NCBI GenBank assembly: GCA_963662175.1 | Contig: OY759225.1 | Span: forward strand, 1,178,001 to 1,242,000 | DNA length: 64,000 nucleotides | Reading direction: 5' to 3' | Origin: Aradus depressus | Lineage: Eukaryota > Arthropoda > Insecta > Hemiptera > Aradidae | Shown here: positions 24,241 through 33,896 of the stretch, one piece after another | Layout: every line of letters begins with the position of its first letter | How positions within the stretch are numbered: position 1 is the first letter of the stretch | Notes under the pieces: model-generated | Database searches by the model: none | Seen by the model: the letters and a program-made list of their open reading frames with translations, nothing else | Told to the model about the DNA's origin: nothing | Translations under genes and position numbers: made by a program

Positions 24241-24480
24241 CTCATGCCTGGGCTTCAACTACGAGGGACAGCGTGCTCGGATGGGAACTTAGGCAATGAT
24301 CCAGGGCTTTTTTGAATGTCAGGAACTCGTTAATGAGTCGTATCTTATGTAACTAAACCTGGGTAGGCAAAATATCGGTCTCCCGCTGTAGAGCTAACAG
24401 GGAAGGGATAAGAGCATTGGATGCTTAGGTCCCTAGGTGTACACAAGAATCCTCCCAATATATCTATATCTGTCTGTGGT
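24241..24480 (+). mobile_element. Chimeric SINE-A type 2 copy resembling SatA
   Basis: It starts with an inverted piece of the SINE-A 3' end (GACTCATGCCTGGGCTTCAA, minus sense), then switches to plus sense at CGTGCTCGGATGGGAACTTA. The plus part reads AGGCAATGATCCAGGGCTTT, GAATGTCAGGAACTCGTTAA, TGAGTCGTATCTTATGTAAC and TAAACCTGGGTAGGCAAAAT. It continues with the type-2 tail (GAGCATTGGATGCTTAGGTC) and ends near CCAATATATCTATATCTGTC. Details such as GATCCAGGGC, TGAGTCGTAT and the terminal ATATCT..TCTGTCTGT are SatA features absent from ordinary SINE-A, so this is the closest single-copy relative of the satellite cassette. Confidence 0.8.
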
Positions 24481-24579
24481 TGACTATCTCTTTACATGTG
24501 TTGTCTAATGTGCTCGAGATCGCGAGTTGGAAATCTAGACGAGACTGTTAGCTGTGTCAACTGGGAAGTGAAAAATAAT

Positions 24580-24612
24580 CTTGAGCACGTCGTCCTTCGA
24601 CCGGACTTTTAC
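24580..24612 (+). mobile_element. SatA/SINE-A cassette stub
   Basis: Contains ATCTTGAGCACGTCGTCCTT followed by CGACCGGACTTTTACC. It keeps the T of the satellite form (GCACGTCG) rather than the GCACGCCG of ordinary SINE-A. Confidence 0.6.
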
Positions 24613-24744
24613 CAATTTTACGTTTCAGATTTATTATTATAGATAAAAAATTATAGTCCTTGCTCAATATCGTTTTTGTATTTAATATTTATTGGTGTTT
24701 TATTTATTTATTTGTTTATGTTCTTTTAAATGTTTTTTAACAGA

Positions 24745-24800
24745 GTGCCTGATGATGACGGCAACACCGAAAGCCGGCTAGCATATTAATTAATAAAATA
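24745..24800 (+). other. CTGATGA...CCGAAA terminal motif of a retroelement-like repeat
   Basis: CCTGATGATGACGGCAACAC followed by CGAAAGCCGGC and an A/T-rich tail. The same pattern occurs at 33626-33720 and in each arm of the palindromic element at 63.5-63.7 kb. It is probably the 3' end of a dispersed element; the coding part is not visible. Confidence 0.5.
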
Positions 24801-25159
24801 GGTAAGTAAAGAAAGGTTATTAATTAATAATTGTATAAAATCGTGAATGTAATCAATCATATATTTGTGGTGAGTCTGACTGAATGGTGTGCAAGCTGTA
24901 AGAGAATAAATGATATCGTCGGGTTAGCATCAAATATGTAGAGAGGGGGGGTCTTTATATGTAGAGATACGGAGACTTTTGTGAGGGCATTCGGATTTGC
25001 GCAGTCAATTTGAGTTTATTGATAAGGTAGACTTGAGATACGTTTCACTTAATGTTGAAGAGAATACAATATATAAGAATATAACATATTGTGTCTGTTA
25101 TATTTTGACTGAATTGCTTGATTTATATCAGAACTTAAGCAATGACTATTACACCTTTT
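24801..25159. other. Intergenic, no gene recognised
   Basis: AT-rich. The 68-codon plus-strand frame at 24997-25203 runs into the SINE-A fragment and shows no domain. Confidence 0.4.
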
Positions 25160-25249
25160 TCTCAGGTCACATCGACTACTACCAGTGCGCTCTTTTGACA
25201 TGAGCTCGACTCCACTCCTGAATTTTGCCTACCCAGGTTTTGTTACCAA
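25160..25249 (-). mobile_element. SINE-A 3' body fragment, minus strand
   Basis: CACATCGACTACTACCAGTG, CGCTCTTTTGACATGAGCTC and TTTTGCCTACCCAGGTTTTG are the reverse complement of the SINE-A 3' half. Confidence 0.75.
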
Positions 25250-25267
25250 GGTGGTCTTTATACTTCA

Positions 25268-26363
25268 AGTGGTGGAGCCATGGTGGCCGTGCGGGCTAGA
25301 GAGTAGAGCTTTGATCGCATGGTCTCACCGTCTTGCGGGTTCGAATCCTGTCCGGGTGTGAGTTTTATTTCGTAGATAGAACTCCCTCCCGGGGCTATGG
25401 TGGCCGTGCGGGCTAGAGAGTAGAGCTTTGGTCGCATGGTCTCACCATGGTTGCGGGTTCGAATCCCGTCCGGATGTGAGTTTTATTTCGTAGATAGAAC
25501 TCCCTCCCGGGGCCATGGTTGCGGGTTCGAATCCCGTCCGGATGTGAGTTTTATTTCGTAGATAGAACTCCCTCCCGGGGCTATGGTGGCCGTGCGGGCT
25601 AGAGAGTCGAGCTTTGGTCGCATGGTCTCACCATGGTTGCGGGTTCGAATCCCGTCCGGATGTGAGTTTTATTTCGTAGATAGAACTCCCTCCCGGGGCC
25701 ATGGTGGCCGTGCGGGCTAGAGAGTAGAGCTTTGGTCGCATGGTCTCACCATGGTTGCGGGTTCGAATCCCGTCCGGATGTGAGTTTTATTTCGTAGATA
25801 GAACTCCCTCCCGGGGCTATGGTGGCCGTGCGGGCTAGAGAGTAGAGCTTTGGTCGCATGGTCTCACCATGGTTGCGGGTTCGAATCCCGTCCGGATGTG
25901 AGTTTTATTTCGTAGATAGAACTCCCTCCCGGGGCCATGGTGGCCGTGCGGGCTAGAGAGTAGAGCTTTGATCGCATGGTCTCACCGTCTTGCGGGTTCG
26001 AATCCTGTCCGGGTGTGAGTTTTATTTCGTAGATAGAACTCCCTCCCGGGGCCATGGTGGCCGTGCGGGCTAGAGAGTACAGCATTGGTCGCACGGTCTC
26101 ACCATGGTTACGGGTTCGAATCCCGTCCGGATGTGAGTTTTATTTCGTAGATAGAACTCCCTCCCGGGGCCATGGTGGCCGTGCGGGCTAGAGAGTAGAG
26201 CTTTGGTCGCATGGTCTCACCATGGTTGCGGGTTCGAATCTCGTCCGGATGTGAGGTTTATTTCGTAGATAGAACTTCCTCCCAGGGCCATGGATGTCGT
26301 AAATAAACTGGATAACTTATTGACATGGCTAATATGCAAATACATAAAGTCAAAAAAAAAAAA
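25268..26363 (+). repeat. Tandem array of SINE-B, about 118-bp period, 8 full copies plus 1 partial
   Basis: A-box-like starts (TGGCCGTGCGG) lie at 25284, 25401, 25587, 25705, 25823, 25941, 26058 and 26176. The 186-bp gap after 25401 holds a partial copy with only the B-box half. Each copy has B-box sequence GGTTCGAATCC (GGTTCGAATCT in the last) and then GTGAGTTTTATTTCGTAGAT and AGAACTCCCTCCCGGGG. Copies starting at 25284 and 25941 share four diagnostic changes (TTGATCGC, CCGTCTTGC, AATCCTGT, CCGGGTG), showing a higher-order duplication of several units. Only the last copy continues into the normal SINE 3' end (AATATGCAAATACATAAAGT and a poly-A tract to 26363). A complete single copy with target duplication lies at 59.4 kb. 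Confidence 0.92.
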
Positions 26364-26686
26364 CTTCAAATGGTAACTGAGGCCAAGTTCCGGTTGATTT
26401 TTCACTCTTGTTTACCTTAAGTAATATTTATTATACTGATGTGTGTTACCTTTCTATAGTAACAAGTCCAGCCTAGCTGCCGTTCTATAAACATCTCCGT
26501 CTCCCTTCTTTCAATCCTACTCTTGTATTTTTTCTTTATTTCTCCTTCTCTCTTATTTTTGCTCTTTTGTTAGTGTCTTTATTTCATTGTATTATCCTTT
26601 ATTTTTTAATTATCTTCTATCATTTTAATTTCAAACAATTTTCCTTTCTTCTCTCTTTATTCCTTTAATATACCTATTAAATATAA

Positions 26687-26688
<2 letters not shown>
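26364..26688. other. Pyrimidine-rich segment, possible LINE 5' leader
   Basis: T- and CT-rich on the plus strand (for example CTTCTTTCAATCCTACTCTT). It precedes the CR1-like mini-LINE, with a TA tract and a SINE-A insertion in between, so it may be that element's untranslated leader. That is inference from position and composition only. Confidence 0.35.

Positions 26689-26740
<52 letters not shown>
26689..26740. repeat. (TA)n microsatellite
   Basis: About 26 uninterrupted TA dinucleotides. The SINE-A copy is inserted at its right edge. Confidence 0.95.
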
Positions 26741-26743
<3 letters not shown>

Positions 26744-26751
26744 TATATGTA

Positions 26752-27056
26752 GAGGACGCGGGTAGCTCAGTGGTCTGCGTGCTTGCCTTCTGAGCTCGAG
26801 AACGTGGGTTCGAAACCCAGGCCCTTTAGTTTATTTTATCTGGGAGGTAAAAAAAACTTAAGCACGCCATCCTTCGGATGTCTCGTTAAAGGCCCCTAAC
26901 GTAGGTGAATAAAAATTCAGAGTAGACAAAATTTAGGACTCCCACAGTAGAGTCGGGCTCATGTCCACCAGAGTGACGAAAGAGCGCTCTGGTAGTAGGC
27001 GATGTGACCTCGTAGTTAAAGCCCGGGCATGAGTCATAAAACCTAACCTAACCTAA
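26752..27056 (+). mobile_element. SINE-A, both ends present, with target duplication
   Basis: The 305-bp copy starts GAGGACGCGGGTAGCTCAGT with a tRNA-like A box (TAGCTCAGTGG) and B box (GGTTCGAAACC). The body follows (TTTTATCTGGGAGGTAAAAA, CCATCCTTCGGATG, a short central deletion, GACTCCCACAGTAGAGTCGG, GCGCTCTGGTAGTAGGCGAT) and ends GAGTCATAAAACCTAACCTAACC. It is flanked by ATAGGTATATGTA (26739-26751) and ATAGGTATATATA (27057-27069), a 13-bp target duplication with one mismatch. This defines the ends of the family. The head suggests an origin from a tRNA; the amino acid is not clear. Confidence 0.9.
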
Positions 27057-27101
27057 ATAGGTATATATATAAATTTTTTTTTCTCTCTTATTTTTCAAGA
27101 A

Positions 27102-28063
27102 ATGGTTTTGTGCCCGGCGTGCAACACTTCTGTTATTCGTGAGAACAAAAAGTCACTTCAATGTGCTATGTGCACAGCGATTTATCACGGCCAGTGCTGC
27201 AGTTTCTCTCCCCATAAAACCCGTCAGCTGTTGGTATCCTCCCTTGTGTTCCCCTACTTTGATTATGTTTGCCTCGCATATGGAGAACTCTGGTGAGTTC
27301 GACATGAAACTAAAGCGAGTCTTGAATTCCTTTCTTAGATTCATTTTCGGGCTCCCCAGACACTCCTCAATCACTAGTTCTTATACCGACCTAAAATGGC
27401 TCTACCCTCCTCTCGTCGACAATATTTCCTAGGCTCCTTTCTCTACCAAACCATATTTTCCCAAAATCCCTCCTACATCTTCCAAATGATCCAATTTAAA
27501 TCCCATATCCACCAGAAAGTCACTAGATCCCGTCCCTCACAACAACCTACCACAACTCCTTCCTTATCCAAGCTAACTCCCTCTGGAACTCTCTCCCTCT
27601 CCAGATTCGCCATACTCCTACTCTCCTTTCATTTAAGTCCCTACTTTTCCATTATCTCCTAAGTCAGCAAACCTGTGATTCCTAAGGCTGGCTCCTATGA
27701 GATAGTTCTCGTCTTCCTATAAGTCTCTCTCTCCACTGGACCGATTGTTACTCTTCTGTTTCATCAGTCCAGTTTTTTACAATTCATTCATATACAAGTC
27801 ATTATTGTTATCATGTTTCACATTATTATTCATACTTGTTTTTCTAATTTTTATTTTTTTATTTCTCTTTATCATTTTTCACCAGTTTATTATATTGTTT
27901 TACTCATTGCCTGTTTTTAACATTTAATATTTATTCCTAGAGACCTCTTTTATTTTATTTTTATTCTTCTCAACTGGTTGATACTTGTATACTCTTGTTT
28001 ATTCTTTATGTTATTATTCTTAGGGGACGTATGTCCCAGAATAAAGATTATTTTTCATTTCAT
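27102..28063 (+). pseudogene. Internally deleted CR1-like LINE: PHD-finger ORF1 start joined to reverse transcriptase end
   Basis: The frame from ATG 27102 begins MVLCPACNTSVIRENKKSLQ and has C4-x2-C7-x13-C21-x2-C24-x4-H29-x2-C32, the first half of a PHD-type zinc finger as found in ORF1 of CR1-like LINEs. At about residue 33-38 (near 27204) it passes directly into LLVSSLVFPYFDYVCLAYGE, the region after the reverse transcriptase core of these LINEs. It continues in a second frame (MKLKRVLNSFLRFIFGLPRH, near 27305) and a third (RRQYFLGSFLYQTIFSQNPS, near 27410). So there are frameshifts near 27293 and 27400, and probably another near 27585. The endonuclease and the catalytic core are missing. 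The likely 3' end is CAGAATAAAGATTATTTTTC near 28040-28060. Confidence 0.7.
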
Positions 28064-28246
28064 ATTTTAAGTTTCTTTTCATTGTGACTTCTTACATTGT
28101 TACTGATGACAAAGAGATGTCATATTGTGAATGTTACTGATATATATATGTTATCTAATTCTGTTTTAGTTTATTTGTTGCAGTTGATACAGACTGTACC
28201 AATGTGTTCACTACAAATAATATTATAAAATATACAAATAATTTAT

Positions 28247-28299
<53 letters not shown>

Positions 28300-28525
28300 T
28301 CAAATAATTACCACCTTGATTATATATATATATGGGGAGGGGGTTGGATTCTACTTTGATTAAATTCACTGGTATAATGTTAAATTCGTTAATTTAAATA
28401 TTTTTTAATAAATAATTATACATTTGTGTCTTTTATTTTTAAAAAATCTATACAGTTTATATAGTGTTTGAAAATGCACCCACTTTATCATTAAAATCAA
28501 AAACAAGTTACCAATTAAGGGTTAA
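28064..28525. repeat. (TA)n microsatellite in AT-rich sequence
   Basis: Alternating TA occupies about 28255-28296, with a second short TA stretch near 28321-28332. The remainder is AT-rich without coding signal. Confidence 0.85.
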
Positions 28526-28675
28526 CGAGTACTTGACATCGCACAGGCTTGGGACCATTGCTTAACGTAATTTTTTTACCTCCCAGGTAAGAAACTAAAG
28601 ATCTCGGTCTGGTTTTGGACCGGCGATCTTGAGTACAGTCGGCAAGCAAGCTACCTTTGTGCTAGCAGCGCCAAC
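28526..28675 (-). mobile_element. SINE-A head and centre, minus strand
   Basis: The reverse complement reads from the tRNA-like head (GCGCTGCTAGCACAAAGGTA, diverged A box) through CTCAAGATCGCCGGTCCAAA and CTGGGAGGTAAAAAAATTAC to AAGCAATGGTCCCAAGCCTG and GATGTCAAGTACTCG. The CCTTCGGATGGGACG block is deleted and the 3' half is missing. Confidence 0.75.
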
Positions 28676-30416
28676 AAATATTTCTTTTTTGACAAGCCAC
28701 ATGCAATATTATAATTGTAACTCGAATAAGAATAAAAAATAACCCGACTTTTGTTGATTCCAGCATTTCTGCAACTATGACCACCATACTCAGACTTCTG
28801 GACACTTCAGCATTTCTACTATCGGGGACTTGAGAAGGCACCGAAATATCGTCTTGAATGAAGATAATTTTGAAAGAATTATAATAAATATTTATCATAA
28901 CTAAAAAATGTATCTATTGTATTTATTAGTATTATTTTAAATATACTCATTTATTTTCTATTATTTATTGATTCATTTCTTAATATAATATGATTGTTAT
29001 TACTAATCACATGTCCGAAACTAAGTTTTAATAACTGTTTATGTTCCAATTTATTAGCGGTCTTGATGTGTACTTAAGAAGCCACATTGAAAAAGGGAAT
29101 TCTTGTTTTAAGGGAAAATTCTAACCGAAAGTTAGCAACAAATTCAAATAAACTAAAGGAATATTTAATTATTTAACGTTTTAATAATTATATTTTCTTG
29201 AATTATATTTTCTGCCTTCTCCTTTTGAATGAGTCATGAAAATTCGACGATTTCGGATTGAATCGCGTTCACCGCTGATGTATTGACTTGACTGTATTAC
29301 AAGAAAAAATAAAAGTAAACCACTTAGGTAGTTCCCAAGCCCGCCACTAGAGAGCACTGTACTAGTTCTTTAGGTATGTTTTGTATTTATTTAAACAAAA
29401 AACACTAAAAGCAATCTGTGGGTCCTATATATTTCGAATAGTTCTTTGTATATACAAAACAGTTCAATATAAATACTATTTGAAGTTTGTCTTTAAGTGA
29501 GCTCTTTGTGTTCCTAAAGCATGGCGTGGCTACACCAACAGAGACACATCCCATAATCTGATAACAAATACTATATCTGTTTCGATTAATGTTTTTTTTT
29601 TTATTGATCTATTTTTGCCTCTAAAGATTTTTCGATAGGTCCATATGTAACCCTTTAGTTTTTTCCAAGGTTTCAGTAATATCGTTTCATCCCTTCCCAG
29701 ACTTCTGGTAGTCAATATTTTAATAATAATAATAATATTTATCCCTTCCTAAAATGGTAACAGGAATGTAGCTTTTCAATTCCTTCCCCTTCAATGAATT
29801 CCCAAATTGAACTGCGGGTGCCATAGGTAAATTTGAATTTACAATTCTGGGTTTAAGATTTATTTAAGAGATATCCGGGACGTGAGATGGAAGGAAGACT
29901 CGAGGCCCTAACCCGTTTAGAATCTTCGATAGGTCTGCAGAGGGCAGGTGGATTGAACTTGTCTGCTATGGCTGGGAGCCACAAAGTTACCCAGGGACTT
30001 AACTCGATTTGAGAGAAAATCAAGTTAAGGGCAGGTTTGTGGGTGGTATATTCCATCCCGATTATTATATCTACCTTCCGCACTCAAAATGACTACGGCC
30101 GAGTATTGGTTGATTTTGGTGTCGATATAGGTATAGGATTTTAGCCAGAATTATGTTTTTGAAATTTAAGCATTAATTGCTTAAATTTCAATTTTCAATT
30201 ATTATGCAACTTACACTGTTCATTAAAATCCTTTTGACGGTGTGATAGGCAAACCTAAAAAAAATACTTCAAAATATAAACTAGGCACTAATGCAATACA
30301 TTATTGATTAATCGTCATCAGTTGTTTATAAACCTTATTATTGTTTAGATCATATATGAAATTTAAAAAAAAAAAATTTAAAAATAAAATATTTATAGGG
30401 TTTTTTGCTTTTTGCA
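28676..30416. other. Intergenic, no assignable gene
   Basis: Mostly AT-rich. The least AT-rich part (about 29860-30080) contains a 76-codon minus-strand frame (start at 30083, ending at 29853) with no recognised domain. It could be a degraded exon or repeat. A short AAT-type repeat lies near 29720-29740. Confidence 0.35.
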
Positions 30417-30655
30417 TGAAAAAACCTTGAGCACGCCGTCCATCGGATGGGACGTTAAGCGATGGTCCCGAGCCTGTGCGATGTCAGGTACTCGTTGATG
30501 ACCCCTAATTCTAGATGATTAAAAACTTAGGGTAGACAAAATATAGGACTCCCACATTAGTGTCGGGCTCATGTCCTCCTGAGCGACGAATGAGCGCTTT
30601 GGTAGTAGGCGATATGATTTCTTAGTTAACACCCGGGCATGAGTCACAATAACTA
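30417..30655 (+). mobile_element. SINE-A, head missing
   Basis: Runs from GAAAAAACCTTGAGCACGCC through CGGATGGGACGTTAAGCGAT, GGTCCCGAGCCTGTGCGATG and TCAGGTACTCGTTGATGACC to GGTAGTAGGCGATATGATTT and GAGTCACAATAACTAACT. It is one of the best copies of the central block and the best comparison for the SatA cassette. Confidence 0.88.
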
Positions 30656-30904
30656 ACTCTCATCAGGGCAAAATTAGCACATTAAATATCACTTATCAAC
30701 TGTAGGTGAGCAGATATGGCTATCGACCGGTCGACAGCGGTCGAACACACCTGATTTATGATGATAACGATAATTCATTGATAATAGACAAGCTATCATG
30801 ACGTACAACTTTCAGTCTTATAAATGGACTAAATTAATTAGACTGAGAACTTAGAGCCCGCTCTTCCTTTTACATTCTGCCTCAGCTATCTATTTAATAA
30901 TTAG

Positions 30905-30985
30905 TTTGCTGACTTGATTCGAACCTGGAACTCATTGGAGTATAGTGGACCTGCCTTACGTCATGGGGTCGTCCACCTTTTTTGC
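30905..30985 (-). mobile_element. tRNA-like SINE head, minus strand, unclassified
   Basis: On the minus strand, GTTCCAGGTTCGAATCAAGT contains a B-box match, preceded by GGTGGACGACCCCATGACGT and AAGGCAGGTCCACTATACTC. It matches neither SINE-A nor SINE-B. I see no complete cloverleaf, so a functional tRNA gene is unlikely. Confidence 0.45.
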
Positions 30986-31359
30986 TCTCTTTGAATCACA
31001 TTTCGTGGACTCCATATTAAAAAAAAACGAAGTACAATAATCATCGAAATTCGCATAAAATTAATAGAAAAATGAATAAAATTATTTTTGCGTTTCTCAG
31101 CTCCCAAAAATGACCGAACGACGACGCAAAGAAGACTTCTTTTAGAAATACTCCATATTATTTCTAAATGTAAAACCAGAATAAATTTATGATTTCATAA
31201 TATTCGAAAAAATATGTATTTCTTAACTTTATATAGGAATACTTCAAAACATCGAACTTGGGTTTTCACCAGAATTTCATTTTCCAACCTCCTGAACCCA
31301 AAAAAAAGAAGCAAATTAAACAAAACGTCATGTCTACTGGCCTGTGAACAAGATAAAAT
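30986..31359. other. AT-rich intergenic, no gene recognised
   Basis: A-rich tracts and no classifiable repeat or coding signal. Confidence 0.4.
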
Positions 31360-32040
31360 GAATATATCGACACAAATTGTTGTTATATGAGGGACCTTGG
31401 AAGGGTACTGACCCCTTAAAGACGACCACTATCGATTTTCCGCCAAATCAAAGAAAAGACGATGATTAGAAAGAATTAGGGCTTAACTCAGAAACCCTAA
31501 AACCTGCCCTAATGAATGTATTGAAACGAAATTACATTTGTGGATTCAGTACACGATAAGGACGATACATATTGATTTTCAGCCAAGAAGACCAGAAGGA
31601 GGGGGACAACAATCAGAAACCCTAAGAAGGGATTGAGAAATCCCGGAGTAAAGTATCCATTCATTTTAAGTCAAATTGGTCGAAGAGGCGAAGGGTTTAG
31701 GGAGAGCGAAAACCAAGTTGATTACAAAAACATTGAACTTAGGAAGAACATAGTAATGTTGACCAGGAGAAGGGACGTGAAAGTGTCAACATTTCAACAT
31801 CATAGATATGTTCAAGAAACACACTGCAGTACAATTAAAATATTGTGTAATCTATCTGAAAGACAGCCTTACTAAAGATACATAGATGATAATCTGTCTA
31901 TTAGGGTGAAGGTCAATTTGTGGATCTCAAAACTAAAAAATAGTCCATCACTTTAACAGGTTGTAGCCCAAGTGCGGACAATATCCAGGTAAATGAAGGT
32001 CCTCAGAGTCATTGTAGCAAATAAATAAGAAATCTAAAAT
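31360..32040 (-). repeat. Repeat D, several diverged internal units
   Basis: Recurring strings are TATCGATTTTCCGCCAAATC, GGGCTTAACTCAGAAACCCT, CTGCCCTAATGAATGTATTG and TTTGTGGATTCAG, then again GATTTTCAGCCAAGAAGACC. The order of strings repeats in diverged form, so the element has tandem internal structure. On the minus strand it matches the Sat133 monomer. No coding sequence recognised. Confidence 0.65.
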
Positions 32041-32098
32041 GTAAGAATGTAGTAAAATTGATATAATCCGTTAGGAAGCTGATCACAGACAGTGCCTA

Positions 32099-32414
32099 CA
32101 CGGAGAAAACTATATTCTGGCGGTAAGAAGATATCTTCTTGACATTATCTTCTTACAGAATTAAAGTAAAAAACATTCCTCATACTCTGTATAGCTTGCG
32201 TAGTAAAACTCCATTCTCACAGAGAGAATCACCTAGTGATGTCTACTACACCCTATCACCGACTGGTGTCTATTACTATTCCCTATCACCTAGTGGTGTT
32301 TACTATTCCTTATCACCGACGCAAAATACAAAATAAAACTTTTTTGCAGCAAGAAGAAATTTGCTTTGCCGCAACAACATTTTTTCTTGCCACAAGAATA
32401 TATTTTTCTCTGTG
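32099..32414. mobile_element. MITE with about 30-bp terminal inverted repeats and TA flanks
   Basis: Left end CACGGAGAAAACTATATTCT plus GGCGGTAAGAAG; right end in reverse complement CACAGAGAAAAATATATTCT plus TGTGGCAAGAAA. TA flanks both sides (32097-32098 and 32415-32416). The 316-bp interior contains a diverged short repeat around CACCTAGTGATG and CACCGACTGGTG (32229-32325). TA target sites fit Tc1/mariner-type elements, but the termini alone do not decide. Confidence 0.75.
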
Positions 32415-32424
32415 TATATATATC

Positions 32425-32712
32425 GATAGCCTACAGAGCTCAAGATCGTGGATTCGAAACCAGGCCTACACCCGTTTTTATCTGGAAGATGAAAAAATCT
32501 TGAGCACGCCATTCTTCGGATAAGGTGTTCAGCGATAGTCCAGAGAGTGCATGCGATGTCAGGCCCTATCCTAGGTGAATAAACCTGGGCAGACAAAAAT
32601 TAGGACTACTACAGTAGAATCGGGCTCATGTTCACCAGAGTGAAGAAAGAGGGCTCTGATAGTAGACCATATGACCTGTTAGTTAAGTCCGGGCATGAGT
32701 CACAATAACTAA
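32425..32712 (+). mobile_element. Diverged SINE-A copy
   Basis: Partial tRNA-like head (CTACAGAGCTCAAGATCGTG, GATTCGAAACC), then TTTTATCTGGAAGATGAAAA, GAGCACGCCATTCTTCGGAT, CTAGGTGAATAAACCTGGGC, AGAATCGGGCTCATGTTCAC and GGGCATGAGTCACAATAACT. It lies 11 bp beyond the MITE and its A box is lost. Confidence 0.8.
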
Positions 32713-33624
32713 GTAACAGATAGTGCAAACATCTGTCACAAAACAAATTTTCCAAAATATTAGGTACAGCTACAGCTTCTTAAGCGTGAAATATCTGCTC
32801 CAAAATATTACTTATTTGTAACAGATATTTTATAGAAACAGAAACAAATTGTTCTTGCTCTTGTCTATCCTCTCTGGAAAAACTCTGTGACCGCCCACGC
32901 CAGCCCACTATTAAGAGAATGTGATGGCGGGGCTTTGGGGAGTTAGAAAGTAGATTGTGGTTCAAAAAAGGTGTCGAACCCTGAACTGGATGCCTTTCAT
33001 GGCGCACCTCCCATTTACAGACTAGGTCGAGAGTATAGAATATCGCATTGAGTACCTCCTCGGCACATGGAGATCGAATTTCCAAAAGAACGACATTCAC
33101 AAGTCTTCAGGAAAGAGAACTAAGATTGTCATGATCTACAGATTGTATATCTGTATTTATGTCAAGATGGTGTCACAATACCTACATTTTTGTAACAAAG
33201 ATACATTACTCAACTCACTGGAACAACTGGAAATAAACAGAGCGCTACAAAAAGGAAATTGTATGAACGATCAGACCAATTTCAAATATTCACCCCTTTT
33301 ATCGCCAATAATATAATCCTCCAGTCTCTGTGTATACGTACTTACTTTCTCAGAACTGTGTATTTTTATTCATATATTTATTATTATCATGTTTGATTTA
33401 TTTCATATATGCATATATATTTGTTTTTTAATCCAGCACATACTGTTTCAAAATTTTTCTGTTATTATTAAGATTTAAATTTGAGACGTAATTTTATTTT
33501 TAATGTTTTCCATATTTTTATGACTTAACTGTTCAGGAGGGACAGGGAAAAACCCCCGTGGGGGCTGAAAATGGGGACAGTTGGATTGTAAACTGGTTGA
33601 ACTTCCACTTGGTATTTGTTAAGT
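32713..33624. other. Intergenic, no assignable gene
   Basis: A 106-codon minus-strand frame (33100 to 32780) is one of the longest in the window outside satellites and is not especially AT-rich, but I recognise no domain. It may be a degraded element or an exon. The rest is AT-rich. Confidence 0.35.
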
Positions 33625-33625
33625 C

Positions 33626-33720
33626 GTGGCTGAAGATGGCAGCAATACCGAAAGTACTACCATATATTTTATGTATTTTGTGAAATAGACAATATTTAAA
33701 AAAAAAAAAAAACTTTTATT
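33626..33720 (+). mobile_element. Retroelement-like 3' end with CTGAAGA...CCGAAA motif and poly-A
   Basis: GGCTGAAGATGGCAGCAATA, CCGAAAGTACTACC, then TTTTGTGAAATAGACAATAT and a run of A. The arms of the element at 63.5 kb have the same order (CTGACGATGG...CCGAAA...GTGGAATAGACAACATTTCA), so these are relatives. The body upstream is not recognisable. Confidence 0.55.
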
Positions 33721-33896
33721 GACTTACCATACTTAGTGCTCTTCACATAATATCTAAATTCAAATTTACACCACACTCCTTTTTTTTCTTATATCTTTGT
33801 CAGCCCTGCCTCTAGTTGCACACTTTGTTGTGCCGATTGTGGCTTAAGAAATAAATACAAAACAGAAAAGGCGTATGTAAATCACCATAATGCAGT
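33721..33896. other. Left flank of Sat133
   Basis: Sequence before the first monomer. I see no repeat D similarity here, unlike at the right flank. Confidence 0.45.

Noticed and set aside
25268..26290. Cluster of functional tRNA genes
   Set aside because: A- and B-box-like sequences are present but the copies lack a convincing acceptor stem. They continue into SINE sequence, and a dispersed copy with a target duplication shows the unit to be a retroposon.
27038..27056. Telomeric repeat (CCTAA)n suggesting a chromosome end
   Set aside because: Only about three units, located exactly at the 3' end of a SINE and inside its target duplication. It is a retroposon tail.
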